Notes: generated by a model from the letters alone, not told the origin. 64,000 nt of DNA from Pseudomonas graminis (GCF_004364335.1 NZ_SOCR01000007.1:124001-188000), one strand, 5' to 3'. Numbered from the stretch's first letter, positions 25,579 through 37,179 are shown. Translations and numbers: made by a program.

Positions 25579-26934
25579 TCACTCCACCCAGACTTCAACC
25601 CGGCGATTCTTGATCCGGCCTTCATCGCCATCATTGGTCGCCACGGGCATTTCGTCGCCGAAGCCGCGCACGTCACGCAACACCACCTGATGTTTCAGCA
25701 GCTCCCGGCGCACCGCCATGGCGCGCAGTTTGGACAGTAACTGCGCCCGGGCCGGATCGCTCTTGGCGTCGCCAAACCCCACCAGCGTGACCTTCTGCTC
25801 CAGCTTGTCATGGGCCTTCAGGTACTCGACCACGCGCTTGAGATCGAGCATCGCCTTGGTGTCCAGGGTCGCGCTGCCCTGGGCGAAGCGGAAATTCACC
25901 GACAGCCGCTCGGCCTCACGCGCCAGATTCTGATATTCCAGCGGCATCTGTGGCGTCGCGCGCACTTTTACGGCCTGAACCGTCTGCGCGACAAAACCGT
26001 TCTGCGCCACGATGGACTGTCCCTCAGGACTCTGGGCGAAGCGCACCAGCGCCTTGGCCCAGCGCTGCTTCGCATCAGGCGGCAGGTAGAAATACAGGCG
26101 GCGTGACAGCGGATAATCTTCGGTGGCGATCAGGCTGACCGTGGGCAGCATCGGTTTTGACTCGCCATCGATGATCGCCACGGCCTTGGCCTGCCGGACG
26201 TAGGGCAGGCCGATGAAGCCGATGCCCTGGCGGTCCTGGCTGACCTGATCGGACAATTCCTCGCTGGACTCGAAGCGCCTGGCATCCTTCGACAGCGTCT
26301 TGGCGGACTTGGCCAGCACCAGCTCGTTGAAGGTGTCGAACGTGCCGGACTGCTGATCCCGCGCATATAAATGAATGGCCCCGGCAGTGCCGCCCAGTTG
26401 CTCCCAGTCGCGGATTTCTCCTGAAAAGATGTTCGCCAGTTGCGCCGTGCTCAGTTCCCGCAGCGGGTTGCCGGGGTGAATAATGACCACCACGCCGTCA
26501 ATGGCGATGACCTGCTCGGCGCCATGACTGCGCAGATCACCCAAGGCGGCCAGCTCCATGGCCTCGGTGTTTCTGATGGGGCGGGAGGAGGCTGCTACAT
26601 CCGCCAAACCGTCCCTCAGCGCCACGAACCCTGTGCTCGATCCGTGGGCCGCGATGTCGATGCTTACGTTCTGGCCCGAAGGCAACTGAGCGGTTAGGTG
26701 CTTCTCGTTGGGGTGCGCACCGGGTTGTTCCTGAATGGACAATGCGCCTTGCTGCGCCAGCAAGCCTTTGACCAGCGCCGGCCCCAGCTGCGCGTCAATC
26801 GTGTTCGAGCCCTGAATGCGCAGGGCGGGAGAGCCGTCAGTCGGCGCGGGCAGAGCAGCCGCGTTCGTGTCTATTGAAAAGGCGAGGAGTGAAGTGAGCA
26901 AAACCAAAACACGGGTGCGCAGCATGTGCGGCAT
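25579..26934 (-). CDS. PstS-like substrate-binding protein fused to an OmpA domain
   Basis: The 451-residue product starts with a signal peptide (residues about 1-26). A phosphate-binding-protein-like domain (about 35-320) follows, with motifs such as LRIQGSNTIDAQLGPALVKGL, the SRPIRNTEAMEL region and YARDQQSGTFDTFNELV. A C-terminal OmpA/peptidoglycan-binding domain (about 345-451) has GFGDAKSD, an LSKLRAMAVRREL helix and NRRVEVWVE. The OmpA domain should anchor the binding domain to the cell wall. The ligand is not established; PstS-like folds can also bind other molecules. No ABC permease or ATPase is adjacent, so it is not part of a local transporter operon. Confidence 0.88.
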   Translation of the reverse strand: MPHMLRTRVLVLLTSLLAFSIDTNAAALPAPTDGSPALRIQGSNTIDAQLGPALVKGLLAQQGALSIQEQPGAHPNEKHLTAQLPSGQNVSIDIAAHGSSTGFVALRDGLADVAASSRPIRNTEAMELAALGDLRSHGAEQVIAIDGVVVIIHPGNPLRELSTAQLANIFSGEIRDWEQLGGTAGAIHLYARDQQSGTFDTFNELVLAKSAKTLSKDARRFESSEELSDQVSQDRQGIGFIGLPYVRQAKAVAIIDGESKPMLPTVSLIATEDYPLSRRLYFYLPPDAKQRWAKALVRFAQSPEGQSIVAQNGFVAQTVQAVKVRATPQMPLEYQNLAREAERLSVNFRFAQGSATLDTKAMLDLKRVVEYLKAHDKLEQKVTLVGFGDAKSDPARAQLLSKLRAMAVRRELLKHQVVLRDVRGFGDEMPVATNDGDEGRIKNRRVEVWVE

Positions 26935-27011
26935 CTTTATATGAGGTGAGGTGGCCGGAGAGTAAGACAGGCGAATGACGGCCAGATGACAGCCCGCATG
27001 CCACGAACTTC

Positions 27012-27098
27012 GTAGGAGCCGGCTTGCTGGCGAACGCGGTCAGTCTGGCGGGGCGGTGTCGAGTGACGTCAGGGGTTCGCCAGCAAGCCGGCTCCTAC
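27012..27098. repeat. Second copy of the GGAGCCGGCTTGCTGG inverted-repeat pair
   Basis: GTAGGAGCCGGCTTGCTGGC (27012-27034) and its inverse (27074-27098) are of the same family as the pair at 25453-25535, with a different spacer. Confidence 0.88.
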
Positions 27099-27189
27099 AG
27101 CATCGTGTCATTGACGGACGTGTGGGCCGGCCAAGACAACTGTCAGCGCCGTCGTTACCGCCGGCCCACACCGCGAATGGCTGTCCTTA

Positions 27190-28002
27190 TTACTCCAGCT
27201 CAAGCCAGATCGGCGCGTGGTCGGATGGTTTGTCCATCGATCGCAAGTGGTAATCCACGCCCGCCGCCTTGATGCGCGGCTGCAGGCCGTGGGACGCGAG
27301 GATCAAGTCGATGCGCAGCCCGCGCTTGGGCTCGTCTTCAAAGCCGCGACTGCGATAGTCGAACCAGCTGAATTGATCGACCACTTCCGGGTACAGGTGG
27401 CGGAAGCTGTCCACCAGGCCCCAGTTCTTGAGCTTGCCGAGCCACTCGCGCTCTTCCGGTAGGAAGCTGCACTTGCCGGTTTTCAACCAGCGCTTGGCGT
27501 TGTCAGCGCCGATGCCGATGTCGCTGTCTTCCGGGGAAATGTTGACGTCGCCCATCACCACCAGCGGCTGGTCATTGCTAAAGCGCGTCTCCAGCAGGTT
27601 CTGCAGGTCCGCGTAGAAGCGCAGCTTGGCCGGGAACTTGGTCGGGTGATCACGGCTCTCGCCCTGGGGGAAATAGCCGTTCATGACCGTCACCGGATTG
27701 CCATTGCGATCGGCGAATGTGCCCCAGATGAAGCGGCGCTGGGCGTCTTCGTCGTCGTTGTCGAAGCCCTTGTGAATCGACAATGGCGGCTGACGCGAGA
27801 GCAGGGCGACGCCGTAATGGCCTTTCTGCCCGTGGAAATGCACGTGATAGCCCAGCGCCTCGATATCGGCCTGGGGGAATTGCTCGTCGGAGACCTTGGT
27901 TTCCTGCAAACCAATCACGTCGGGCTGATGCTTCTCGATCAACGCCGCCAGCTGATGCGGTCGGGCGCGAAGGCCGTTGATATTAAAAGACACAAGTTTC
28001 AT
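27190..28002 (-). CDS. xthA: Exodeoxyribonuclease III
   Basis: A 270-residue AP endonuclease/3'-exonuclease of the ExoIII family. Catalytic motifs are [20 protein letters not shown] (metal glutamate), [22 protein letters not shown] and [11 protein letters not shown] (Asp-His pair). It repairs abasic sites and blocked 3' ends. ATG 28002 starts the family-standard sequence; the upstream extension is not conserved-looking. The gene is divergent from the GNAT gene with 223 bases between starts. Confidence 0.97.
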   Translation of the reverse strand: MKLVSFNINGLRARPHQLAALIEKHQPDVIGLQETKVSDEQFPQADIEALGYHVHFHGQKGHYGVALLSRQPPLSIHKGFDNDDEDAQRRFIWGTFADRNGNPVTVMNGYFPQGESRDHPTKFPAKLRFYADLQNLLETRFSNDQPLVVMGDVNISPEDSDIGIGADNAKRWLKTGKCSFLPEEREWLGKLKNWGLVDSFRHLYPEVVDQFSWFDYRSRGFEDEPKRGLRIDLILASHGLQPRIKAAGVDYHLRSMDKPSDHAPIWLELE

Positions 28003-28225
28003 GGGCGGCGGTCCTGGCAAAAACAAACGGGGATGCTAGCCGACCTGCCCGACGACGGCCAGCACCCGGTTCGCTTGCCGGAATGGCTAGCGGCGGGGGC
28101 GCATTTCCGAAAGGCGGCCCAAGTCGTGGGAACTGCGCTTGCGCGCGGCGACTCGAAGCCTTGAAGACCACCACCCAGAGCGCACCCGAGCGGCCGCCCC
28201 GGGGCTCATCAAAAGGACGAACACC

Positions 28226-28876
28226 ATGCCTGTACTGCCCAGCGAAACGGCGCAGATCCGTCAGCTCGACAGCGGCTACTCCCGCGAAACCCGCGCGCTT
28301 CTCTACCTCGCTTACCGTCAGGAACCGAGCTTCGCCTACCTGTTCGAATCCGGCCGCTCCGGCTATGAGCACCGGGTCAAGGCGACCATCCGTGCGCTCG
28401 TCAAGCAGCATTTTCTTCAGGACATGCCGGCGTTGGGGCTGTTCGTCGCGGACCGTCTGGCCGGCGTTGCCCTGATTGCGCCACCGCAGCGGCGGCTGGG
28501 CATCACCGAAAGCTGGGCCTGGCGCATTCGCATGTTGATGAGCACTGGCCTGCGCGGGACCCAGCGCTATCTGGAGTATTACTACGACGTGCTGGCCTGT
28601 GCGCCGTCGGAAGCGGTTCACGTGCTGCCGTTGTTTGGCGTCCATCCAGATTTTCAGGGCCAGCACTATGCTGAGCAGTTGCTCTTGGCGTTGCATGACT
28701 GGTGTGCGCAGGACAAGAACTCGGAAGGCATCGTCCTTGACACGGGAAATGGCCATTATCTGGATTTCTATAACCGACACGGTTACCAGGAAATCGGCGA
28801 AGTGGAAGTAGGACCCGTCCGAGAACGCATATTTTTCCACCCAAACCCCCAGGTTTCATTGGGTTCGGTGGCTTGA
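28226..28876 (+). CDS. GNAT family N-acetyltransferase
   Basis: A 216-residue protein with a GNAT acetyl-CoA-binding core visible as LPLFGVHPDFQGQHYAEQLL, where the Q/R-x-x-G-x-G/A signature is weakened. A C-terminal strand follows, ending with FYNRHGYQEIGEVE. The acceptor is unknown. AAAAGGACG precedes the ATG at 28226. It precedes tamA in the same direction with 66 bases between, so cotranscription is possible. Confidence 0.82.
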   Translation: MPVLPSETAQIRQLDSGYSRETRALLYLAYRQEPSFAYLFESGRSGYEHRVKATIRALVKQHFLQDMPALGLFVADRLAGVALIAPPQRRLGITESWAWRIRMLMSTGLRGTQRYLEYYYDVLACAPSEAVHVLPLFGVHPDFQGQHYAEQLLLALHDWCAQDKNSEGIVLDTGNGHYLDFYNRHGYQEIGEVEVGPVRERIFFHPNPQVSLGSVA

Positions 28877-28942
28877 GCTGCACCAGCTTGTCAATTCCAG
28901 CGGGTTCCAGCAGCCCGCGTCGCTCGTGTAGCATTCGCGCCT

Positions 28943-30673
28943 ATGAAGTTTCCCCATCGATACACCAGCGGCTTTCTCTTGATGTTGTCCAGCTGTGCGG
29001 CATTCGCCGATGCGCAGCTGGAAGTCCGGATCAAGCCGTCCAATGCCGCGCTCAAATCCAACATCGAAGGGTATGTGGGCAGCCTCGGCGAGCGCGACGA
29101 GCCGGCGCTCGAACGCTTCAGTGTGGGGGCCGTCGAGCAGGCGCAAAAGGCCGCTCAGGCCCTTGGGTATTATCAGGCGCAGATTGACAGCGAAGTCCGT
29201 CATGTCGACAACACCCTGCAACTGCTGCTGAAAGTCCAGGCGGGCGAGCCCGTCCACCTGCGCAATGTGTCTATCCGCGTAACCGGGCAGGCGACCCGGC
29301 TCAAACGCTTCCGGGTGCCAAAAGGCGATGCCCTCAAACCCGGCGCGGTGCTCAATCACGGCGTCTACGAGGACGCCAAACACCTGATCGAAACCCAGGC
29401 GGCACGCTACGGCTTCTTCAATGGCCGGTTCGTGACCCAGCGCCTTTCCGTTGACCCGCGCGCCGGGGTTGCCGACATCGAACTGGTCTACGACAGCGGG
29501 CCTCGTTTCTCCCTTGGCAAAGTGACCTTCAGCGGCGACGCGCCGTTCGACGAAGACCTGCTGCGGCGCATGGTGCCGTTCAAACAAGACACGCCCTACG
29601 ACTCCGAACTGATTGCCGAGCTCAACCAGGCCATGCAGTCGAGCGGCTATTTCGAAGGCGTGCGGGTCAACGCATCGCCCACCGACGCCCAGGCGCAGGT
29701 GATTCCCGTGGACGTGCAGTTGCAGACCCGCAAGCCGCGGACCATGGGGCTGGGCGTCGGCTATTCCACCGACGTCGGCCCACGGGTGAAGGCCAACTGG
29801 ACGCGCCACTGGGTCAATCCCCAGGGCCACAGTTATGGCGCCGAAGCCGAAATCTCCGCCCCTCGACAGAACGTCGGCCTGTTCTATGACATTCCGCTCG
29901 ACCCGCCCCTGACCGACAAGCTGCGTTTCGCCGGCGGCTATCAATATGAAGAAATCGCCGACACCGACAGCCTCAGCAAGCTGCTGACCGTCGGCCCCGA
30001 ATGGCACAGCAAACTGCCCAGTGGCTGGGAGCGGGTGATCTCGCTGAAATGGCAGCGTGAAGAATACCGACTGGGCAACGACGAGGGCCTCAGCACCTTG
30101 CTCATGCCCGGCGTCAGCTATTCGTACCTGCGCAGCGACAACCGCATCGATCCGCACCACGGCTACCGGCTGCAGTTCGACACCCAGGTCGCCAAGGAAG
30201 GTCTCGGCTCTGACGCCAACCTCGTGCACGGCACGGTCATGCTCAAAGGGCTGACTACTGTCGCGCAGAACCACCGCTTCCTCGGGCGGGTGCAGGTCGG
30301 TGGCAGTGCCACCAACGGCTACACCTCGATCCCGCCGTCCCTGCGCTTTTTTGCCGGTGGCGACCAGAGTGTGCGCGGCTATGACTATCAATCGCTGTCC
30401 CCGGAAAACTCCGACGGCGACAAGATCGGCGGCCGCTACATGATCGCCGGCAGCGCCGAGTACCAATACTCGATCGCCGAGAAATGGCGCGTCGCCGCGT
30501 TCGTCGATCAGGGCAACTCGTTCAATTCCCTGAACCTGCCGAGCTTGAAGACGGGCGTCGGCATTGGTGTGCGCTGGGTGTCTCCGGTCGGGCCGCTGCG
30601 CCTTGACCTCGCCCACGCGCTGGATGAAGACGGCGGTATCCGTCTGCACTTCTCGATGGGACCTGAACTGTGA
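28943..30673 (+). CDS. tamA: Translocation and assembly module outer-membrane subunit TamA
   Basis: The 576-residue protein has a signal peptide (about residues 1-23), three POTRA-like domains (about 25-265) and a 16-strand Omp85-type barrel. The barrel contains the conserved FFAGGDQSVRGYDYQSLSP (VRGY/F segment of Omp85 proteins) and ends in an outer-membrane-typical C-terminus. With TamB it helps insert or transport proteins and lipids across the envelope. The TGA stop overlaps the GTG start of tamB by 4 bases. Confidence 0.95.
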   Translation: MKFPHRYTSGFLLMLSSCAAFADAQLEVRIKPSNAALKSNIEGYVGSLGERDEPALERFSVGAVEQAQKAAQALGYYQAQIDSEVRHVDNTLQLLLKVQAGEPVHLRNVSIRVTGQATRLKRFRVPKGDALKPGAVLNHGVYEDAKHLIETQAARYGFFNGRFVTQRLSVDPRAGVADIELVYDSGPRFSLGKVTFSGDAPFDEDLLRRMVPFKQDTPYDSELIAELNQAMQSSGYFEGVRVNASPTDAQAQVIPVDVQLQTRKPRTMGLGVGYSTDVGPRVKANWTRHWVNPQGHSYGAEAEISAPRQNVGLFYDIPLDPPLTDKLRFAGGYQYEEIADTDSLSKLLTVGPEWHSKLPSGWERVISLKWQREEYRLGNDEGLSTLLMPGVSYSYLRSDNRIDPHHGYRLQFDTQVAKEGLGSDANLVHGTVMLKGLTTVAQNHRFLGRVQVGGSATNGYTSIPPSLRFFAGGDQSVRGYDYQSLSPENSDGDKIGGRYMIAGSAEYQYSIAEKWRVAAFVDQGNSFNSLNLPSLKTGVGIGVRWVSPVGPLRLDLAHALDEDGGIRLHFSMGPEL

Positions 30674-33600
30674 CGAAGATGGCTTTGTTGAAACGCACAG
30701 CGGCGATAACGGCCATTACGCTTCTGTCGCTGATCATCCTTGTGGTGCTGACATTGACGCTTCTCCTCGGCACACAAAGTGGCAGCCGATGGACACTCGG
30801 TCTTGTACCGGGCCTTTCGGTCGAGGGCTTTTCCGGTCGTCTGGGCGGCGCATGGCAGGCGGATCAGCTGGTGTGGCAGCAAGGCCTGAGCAAGGTTGAA
30901 GTGGATGCGCCGGTGTTTGAATGGTCCCCGGCGTGCCTGGCGCGCATGACGCTGTGCCTCGACACCCTGCAAACGGGCGACATCAGGCTGCAATTCCCGC
31001 CCTCCGGCAATGAGGCGAACAGCGGCCCGATCACGCTGCCGAATCTCAAGCTGCCGCTGGCCTTGCAGCTGGGGCGCGTGCAGATCGGCAGCCTTCACCT
31101 GGACGGCACGGAGCAGGTTCGCGACGTACAACTGGCAGCGCACTGGACCGCTGAAGGGTTGAAGATCGACTCGCTGCACGCCGGCCGTGATGGCATCGCG
31201 CTGGACCTGGCGGGCCTGCTGAAACCTGAGGGCGACTGGCCGCTGACCGCCGAAGGGCAGTTGAAACTGCCGGACGTGAGCGGTCAGCCGTTGTCACTGG
31301 CGCTGAACATTAAAGGGGACTTGCTGAGGACGCTGACGCTGAGCGCGCAGAGCAAAGGCTATATCGTCGCTCATCTGGTCGGTGAGCTGCAGCCGTTGGT
31401 GGAGAACCTGCCGGCGAACATCGCCATTACCAGCGACGCGTTCAAACCCAGTGCCGATTTGCCAGACACGTTGCAGCTCAATCAGCTGATTCTCAACGCG
31501 AAGGGCGACCTTGCCCAGGGCTATGCCATCACCGGCAGCGCCAGCCTTCCCGCTGAAAAAGGCCCGGTGGCGCTGGCATTACAAGGCCGGGTCGACGCCA
31601 AGGGCGCGGACATTGCGGCGCTTGACCTGACGGCCAGTGACAACCAGCGCCTCAAGGCGAGCGGCAAACTGGACTGGCAGCAAGGCCTGCGCGCCGACGC
31701 GAAAATCGACTGGCTGGATTTTCCCTGGCATCGCCTGTACCCGTTGATCGACGAGCCCCAGGTCAGCGTTCATACGTTCACCGGGGAGGTGTCCTACACC
31801 GATGGCAAATACCTCGGCCATTTCGCCGGCGACTTCAAAGGCCCGGCCGGTCCATTCACGTTGCAGAGCCCGTTCAGCGGGGATCTGCAGGAGATCTTCC
31901 TGCCCCAGCTTGAACTGGTAGCCGGGCAGGGCAAGGCCAGTGGCCACCTGAACCTGCAATTTGCCGACGGCATTGCCTGGGATACAGCGCTGGACCTCAG
32001 CGCCATCGATCCCGCTTATTGGGTCGCGGAATTGCCGGGCTCCCTGGCCGGTCCGCTGCGCAGCAAAGGCTCGCTGCGCAACGAGCAATTGAACCTGAAT
32101 GCCGACCTGGATCTGAAAGGGCGTCTGCGCGGCCAGCCTGCTGTGCTGCAAGCCAAGGCTGATGGCGCCGACGACACATGGAATCTCAACGCCCTGGATA
32201 TCCGCCTGGGCGACAACCGGATTCAAGGCACGGGCAGCCTGCAGCAGAAAATGACCGCACAGCTGGACATCAACCTCCCGCGACTGGGTCAGCTATGGCC
32301 TGGTTTGCAAGGGCAGATGAAAGGGCGTCTCGACGCTGCTGGCACGGTGCAGGCGCCCCAGGGCCAACTCGCCTTGCAGGGCACTCAACTGGCGTTTCAG
32401 GCCAATACGCTGCAAACCCTCACACTGGCGGCCAGGCTCGACCACGCCCAGCGCGCGACGGTTGATCTGAAGACCACCGGCATTCAAGCCGGCGACACCG
32501 CACTGGGCGCGCTGACCGTAAACGGGCAGGGCGACATCAAACGTCAGCAAGTGAAACTCGACCTTCAGGGGCCGCTGCTCAAACTGGCCCTCGCACTGGA
32601 TGGCAATCTGGACAAAGGCAACTGGCGCGGGCGTCTGGCCAGCGGTGATATCCAGAGCGGCGGGCAGGACTGGAAGCTGCAACAGCCGGCCAGACTGGAG
32701 CGTCTGGCCGACGGCAAGGTCAACTTCGGTGCCCATTGCTGGGTGTCGGGACCTGCCAGTCTGTGCGGCGAGGATCAGCGTCTGATGCCTGAACCGCGCC
32801 TGCGCTATCACCTCAAGCGCTTCCCGCTGGAAAGCCTGGCACAGTGGCTGCCCAAGGATTTCGCCTGGAAGGGCGCGTTGAATGCCGACATTCAGCTGGA
32901 TGTCCCGGCAGCTGGCCCAAACGGCCAAGTAGTTATCGACGCCAGTGGCGGGACGCTGCGGGTCAAGGACAAGAATCAGTGGCTGGATTTCCCCTACGAC
33001 ACGCTGAAGCTGACCAGCAGCCTGACCCCGAAGAAGGTCGACACCAGCGTGGATTTTCGTGGCGGCAAGCTCGGTGAGTTGCTGGCCCGATTGAGCATCG
33101 ACCCGATCGCCAGGAACAAACCCGTGACCGGTGACTTCACCCTCAGCGGCCTGGATGTGTCGGTCGCGCGCCCCTTCGTGCCGATGGTGGAAAAGCTCAA
33201 TGGCAAACTCAACGGCAGCGGGCGGATCTCCGGCAGCCTGCTGGCGCCCCAGGTCAACGGCAACGTGACCCTGAATGACGGCGAAGTGTCCGGCCCCGAA
33301 TTGCCGGTCAGTCTGCAGAAACTCAACGTGCAGGCATTGATTGCGGGCGAGCGCTTTGATCTGACCGGCAACTGGCGCAGCGGCCCGACCGGTCAGGGCA
33401 GCATTGGCGGGCATGTGGCATGGGCCGATGCGCTGGATGTCGACGTTGCCCTGAAGGGCACCCACCTGCCGATCACCGTTGAGCCGTACGCCAAGCTGGA
33501 AGCGGCGCCGGACCTCAAGATCACCCTGCAGGGCGACAGGCTCGCGGTGTCGGGCAAGGTCTTGATCCCGAAAGGCGAGATCACTGTGCGTCAGCTGCCG

Positions 33601-34362
33601 CCTTCGACCGTGAAAGTCTCCGATGACACGGTGATCGTCGGTCAGCATACCAAACAGGGCAAAACCCCGCTGGCCATCGCCATGGACGTGAACGTCGAAG
33701 TGGGCCAGGACACCCTGAGTTTTACCGGCTTCGGCCTGACTGCCAATCTCGTCGGTCACGTGCACATCGGCGACAACATGGACACCCGCGGCGAGCTGAA
33801 CCTCAACGACGGACGCTACCGCGCTTACGGCCAGCGCCTGACCATTCGCAAGGCGCGCCTGTTATTCGCAGGGCCGGTTGACCAGCCGTATCTGGACATC
33901 GAAGCCATTCGCCAGACCGACGACGTGATTGCCGGCATTCGCCTGAGCGGCAGCGCCGAGCAACCGACCACCACCGTGTTCTCCGAACCGGCCATGAGTC
34001 AGGAACAGGCGCTGTCGTATCTGGTGCTGGGCCGTCCGCTGAGCACTAACGGCGAAGACAGCAACATGGTCGCCCAGGCGGCGCTGGCATTGGGCCTGGC
34101 CGGCGGTTCTTCGACGGCGGGCAAGCTGGCGTCCGGGCTGGGGATTCAGGATTTCGATCTGGACACCTCGGGCAGCGGCGACAAGACCGCCGTGGTCGCC
34201 AGCGGCAAGATCACCGACAAGCTCAGCCTGCGTTATGGCGTGGGGGTGTTTGAACCGGCCAATACGCTGACCTTGCGCTATCTGCTGAGCAAGAAGGTGT
34301 ACCTGGAGGTCGCGGGCGGTGTGGCGAGTTCGCTGGACATCTTCTACAAGCGGGATTTTTGA
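30670..34362 (+). CDS. tamB: Translocation and assembly module inner-membrane subunit TamB
   Basis: A 1230-residue AsmA-like/TamB protein. An N-terminal signal anchor (about residues 8-35) places the long beta-taco repeat body in the periplasm. The C-terminal DUF490-type domain (about residues 880-1230) has KARLLFAGPVDQPYLDIEAI and ends with YLEVAGGVASSLDIFYKRDF, the standard TamB ending. It starts by GTG overlapping tamA (GTGA); an in-frame ATG is at 30679. It forms the periplasm-spanning partner of TamA and, like AsmA proteins, may carry phospholipid. Confidence 0.95.
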   Translation: MTKMALLKRTAAITAITLLSLIILVVLTLTLLLGTQSGSRWTLGLVPGLSVEGFSGRLGGAWQADQLVWQQGLSKVEVDAPVFEWSPACLARMTLCLDTLQTGDIRLQFPPSGNEANSGPITLPNLKLPLALQLGRVQIGSLHLDGTEQVRDVQLAAHWTAEGLKIDSLHAGRDGIALDLAGLLKPEGDWPLTAEGQLKLPDVSGQPLSLALNIKGDLLRTLTLSAQSKGYIVAHLVGELQPLVENLPANIAITSDAFKPSADLPDTLQLNQLILNAKGDLAQGYAITGSASLPAEKGPVALALQGRVDAKGADIAALDLTASDNQRLKASGKLDWQQGLRADAKIDWLDFPWHRLYPLIDEPQVSVHTFTGEVSYTDGKYLGHFAGDFKGPAGPFTLQSPFSGDLQEIFLPQLELVAGQGKASGHLNLQFADGIAWDTALDLSAIDPAYWVAELPGSLAGPLRSKGSLRNEQLNLNADLDLKGRLRGQPAVLQAKADGADDTWNLNALDIRLGDNRIQGTGSLQQKMTAQLDINLPRLGQLWPGLQGQMKGRLDAAGTVQAPQGQLALQGTQLAFQANTLQTLTLAARLDHAQRATVDLKTTGIQAGDTALGALTVNGQGDIKRQQVKLDLQGPLLKLALALDGNLDKGNWRGRLASGDIQSGGQDWKLQQPARLERLADGKVNFGAHCWVSGPASLCGEDQRLMPEPRLRYHLKRFPLESLAQWLPKDFAWKGALNADIQLDVPAAGPNGQVVIDASGGTLRVKDKNQWLDFPYDTLKLTSSLTPKKVDTSVDFRGGKLGELLARLSIDPIARNKPVTGDFTLSGLDVSVARPFVPMVEKLNGKLNGSGRISGSLLAPQVNGNVTLNDGEVSGPELPVSLQKLNVQALIAGERFDLTGNWRSGPTGQGSIGGHVAWADALDVDVALKGTHLPITVEPYAKLEAAPDLKITLQGDRLAVSGKVLIPKGEITVRQLPPSTVKVSDDTVIVGQHTKQGKTPLAIAMDVNVEVGQDTLSFTGFGLTANLVGHVHIGDNMDTRGELNLNDGRYRAYGQRLTIRKARLLFAGPVDQPYLDIEAIRQTDDVIAGIRLSGSAEQPTTTVFSEPAMSQEQALSYLVLGRPLSTNGEDSNMVAQAALALGLAGGSSTAGKLASGLGIQDFDLDTSGSGDKTAVVASGKITDKLSLRYGVGVFEPANTLTLRYLLSKKVYLEVAGGVASSLDIFYKRDF

Positions 34363-34393
34363 GCAGATGAGGTCAACCGGCTTCCAGGGAAGA

Positions 34394-34432
34394 CGGCTTG
34401 CTCGCGGGACCGCCTTTACGCGAGCGAGCCGG
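34394..34432. repeat. Inverted repeat after tamB
   Basis: A CGGCTTGCTCGCG arm and a CGCGAGCGAGCCGG arm flank a short loop between convergent tamB and the aldo/keto reductase. This is a likely 3' hairpin or terminator. Confidence 0.65.
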
Positions 34433-34485
34433 TTCCAGGAAGTGGCTCAACAGCCGCCATTTGAGCAGCTGTCGAGCAAACCGCT

Positions 34486-35481
<996 letters not shown>

Positions 35482-35607
35482 GATGGATGCCTTGTCGATC
35501 AAGAGGACCACCATTCTTACGCCTCGACAGCGTCGGGATAAACCGGCTAAAAGTGCTTTCACTATTGGTGATTTCTAAACAATCCCTCAGCGGACGCGTG
35601 AAGAACC

Positions 35608-36543
35608 ATGGATAAATTCAATGCGATGCGGGCGTTCACCCGCATCGTCGAACTGGGCGGTTTCGCCAGGGCCGCCGACAGCCTGCACATGCCGCGCGCG
35701 TCGGTGACCATCTTGATCAAACAGCTGGAGGCGCAGCTGGGTGTGCAATTGTTGATGCGCACCACCCGGCAGGTGACGCCCACGCCGGACGGTCAGGCCT
35801 ATTGCCACCGCTGCGTCACTGTGCTGAATGAACTGGAGGCGGCCGAATCGGTGTTCTCTTCGGTCGCCAGGGACCCGGAAGGGGTGCTGCGCGTCGACAT
35901 GCCGTCGGGCATCGGCCGGCTGATCATCATGCCGCTGTTGCCGGAGTTCACCGAACGCTACCCCCGACTGGAAATGGAAGTCGGCATGAACGATCGGCCG
36001 GTTGACTTGATCCGGGAGGGCTACGACTGCGTGATCCGTGGCGGGCAGCCCCTCGATCATTCGCTGGTGGCCCGACCCCTCGCGCACATGCGGCAAGTGG
36101 TGTGCGCCAGTCCAGGCTACCTGCAACGCAGGGGCACGCCGCAGTGTCTGGCCGATCTCCAGCACCACCAGATCATTGAATACTTTTCTTCGACCACGAA
36201 TAAGCGCTACGGGATCGAGTTCGTCATCGATGGCCGGACCCAGGCGTCGGACCTGCCGAAGGCCCTGGCGACCAACAGCGCCGATGGTTACCTCGCCGCG
36301 TGCAGTGCAGGTTACGGTCTGGTGCAGACGCCGTACTACCACGTCGCCGACTTGTTGCGTCGTGGCGAGCTGATCGAAGTGTTGGGCGACCTCGAACAAC
36401 CGCTCTTGCCCCTCACTGCGCTGTACCCGGCACACCGGCAGACGTCACGGCGTGTGAGGGTGTTCGTCGACTGGGTGGTGGATGTGTGCTCGCGTCCGGG
36501 ACTGATGGACAAACCGGTAATGCACCGCGTTTCCCAGGAATAA
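35608..36543 (+). CDS. LysR family transcriptional regulator
   Basis: A 311-residue LysR protein starting MDKFNAMRAFTRIVELGGFARAADSLHMPRASVTILI (winged helix), with a substrate-binding domain that includes RPVDLIREGYDCVIRGG. It is divergent from the aldo/keto reductase, 126 bases apart, a layout that suggests local regulation. The effector is unknown. Confidence 0.93.
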   Translation: MDKFNAMRAFTRIVELGGFARAADSLHMPRASVTILIKQLEAQLGVQLLMRTTRQVTPTPDGQAYCHRCVTVLNELEAAESVFSSVARDPEGVLRVDMPSGIGRLIIMPLLPEFTERYPRLEMEVGMNDRPVDLIREGYDCVIRGGQPLDHSLVARPLAHMRQVVCASPGYLQRRGTPQCLADLQHHQIIEYFSSTTNKRYGIEFVIDGRTQASDLPKALATNSADGYLAACSAGYGLVQTPYYHVADLLRRGELIEVLGDLEQPLLPLTALYPAHRQTSRRVRVFVDWVVDVCSRPGLMDKPVMHRVSQE

Positions 36544-36624
36544 AATCATTTCCGGCGGTAGGTTGCTGCGCTTTTTCATGGTTAACTTCCGCCTTTGCAT
36601 GCTACTCAAACAAGGACTCAGCTC

Positions 36625-37125
36625 ATGCCACAAGTGACTCGTAGAGGCTCCCCGGTACAGATCAGCGGCGAACTCCCAACCGTCGGCAGCAAGGCGCCCG
36701 CCTTCACGCTGGTGGCGGGCGATCTGTCCGACGCTACCCTTGAAACCTTCGCCGGCAAGCGCAAGGTGCTGAACATCTTCCCGAGCGTCGACACACCGAC
36801 CTGCGCCACCTCCGTGCGCAAATTCAACGCCCAGGCCAACGAGCTGAACAACGCCGTTGTGCTGTGCATCTCCGCCGACCTGCCGTTCGCCCAGGCACGC
36901 TTCTGTGGCGCCGAAGGCCTGGAGAACGTGAAGAACCTGTCAACCATGCGCGGCGCGCAGTTCATGCAGGATTACGGCGTCGCCATCGCCGACGGTCCCA
37001 TGAAGGGCCTGACCACCCGTGCGGTGGTCGTGCTGGACGAAAACGACACGGTCCTGCACAGCGAACTGGTACCGGAGATCGGTCAAGAGCCGAACTACGA
37101 AGCGGCTTTGGCCGTATTGAAGTAA
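36625..37125 (+). CDS. tpx: Thiol peroxidase
   Basis: A 166-residue Tpx-type 2-Cys peroxiredoxin. The peroxidatic cysteine is C60 in [16 protein letters not shown], and the resolving cysteine is C94 in [10 protein letters not shown]. It detoxifies peroxides with thioredoxin. ATG 36625 is the family-standard start; the 10-residue upstream extension is not needed. A strong terminator follows. Confidence 0.97.
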   Translation: MPQVTRRGSPVQISGELPTVGSKAPAFTLVAGDLSDATLETFAGKRKVLNIFPSVDTPTCATSVRKFNAQANELNNAVVLCISADLPFAQARFCGAEGLENVKNLSTMRGAQFMQDYGVAIADGPMKGLTTRAVVVLDENDTVLHSELVPEIGQEPNYEAALAVLK

Positions 37126-37179
37126 GCTCGAAAAGGGCCTATTGCCATCATCGCACGGCAATACCCTGCAACACTAAGG

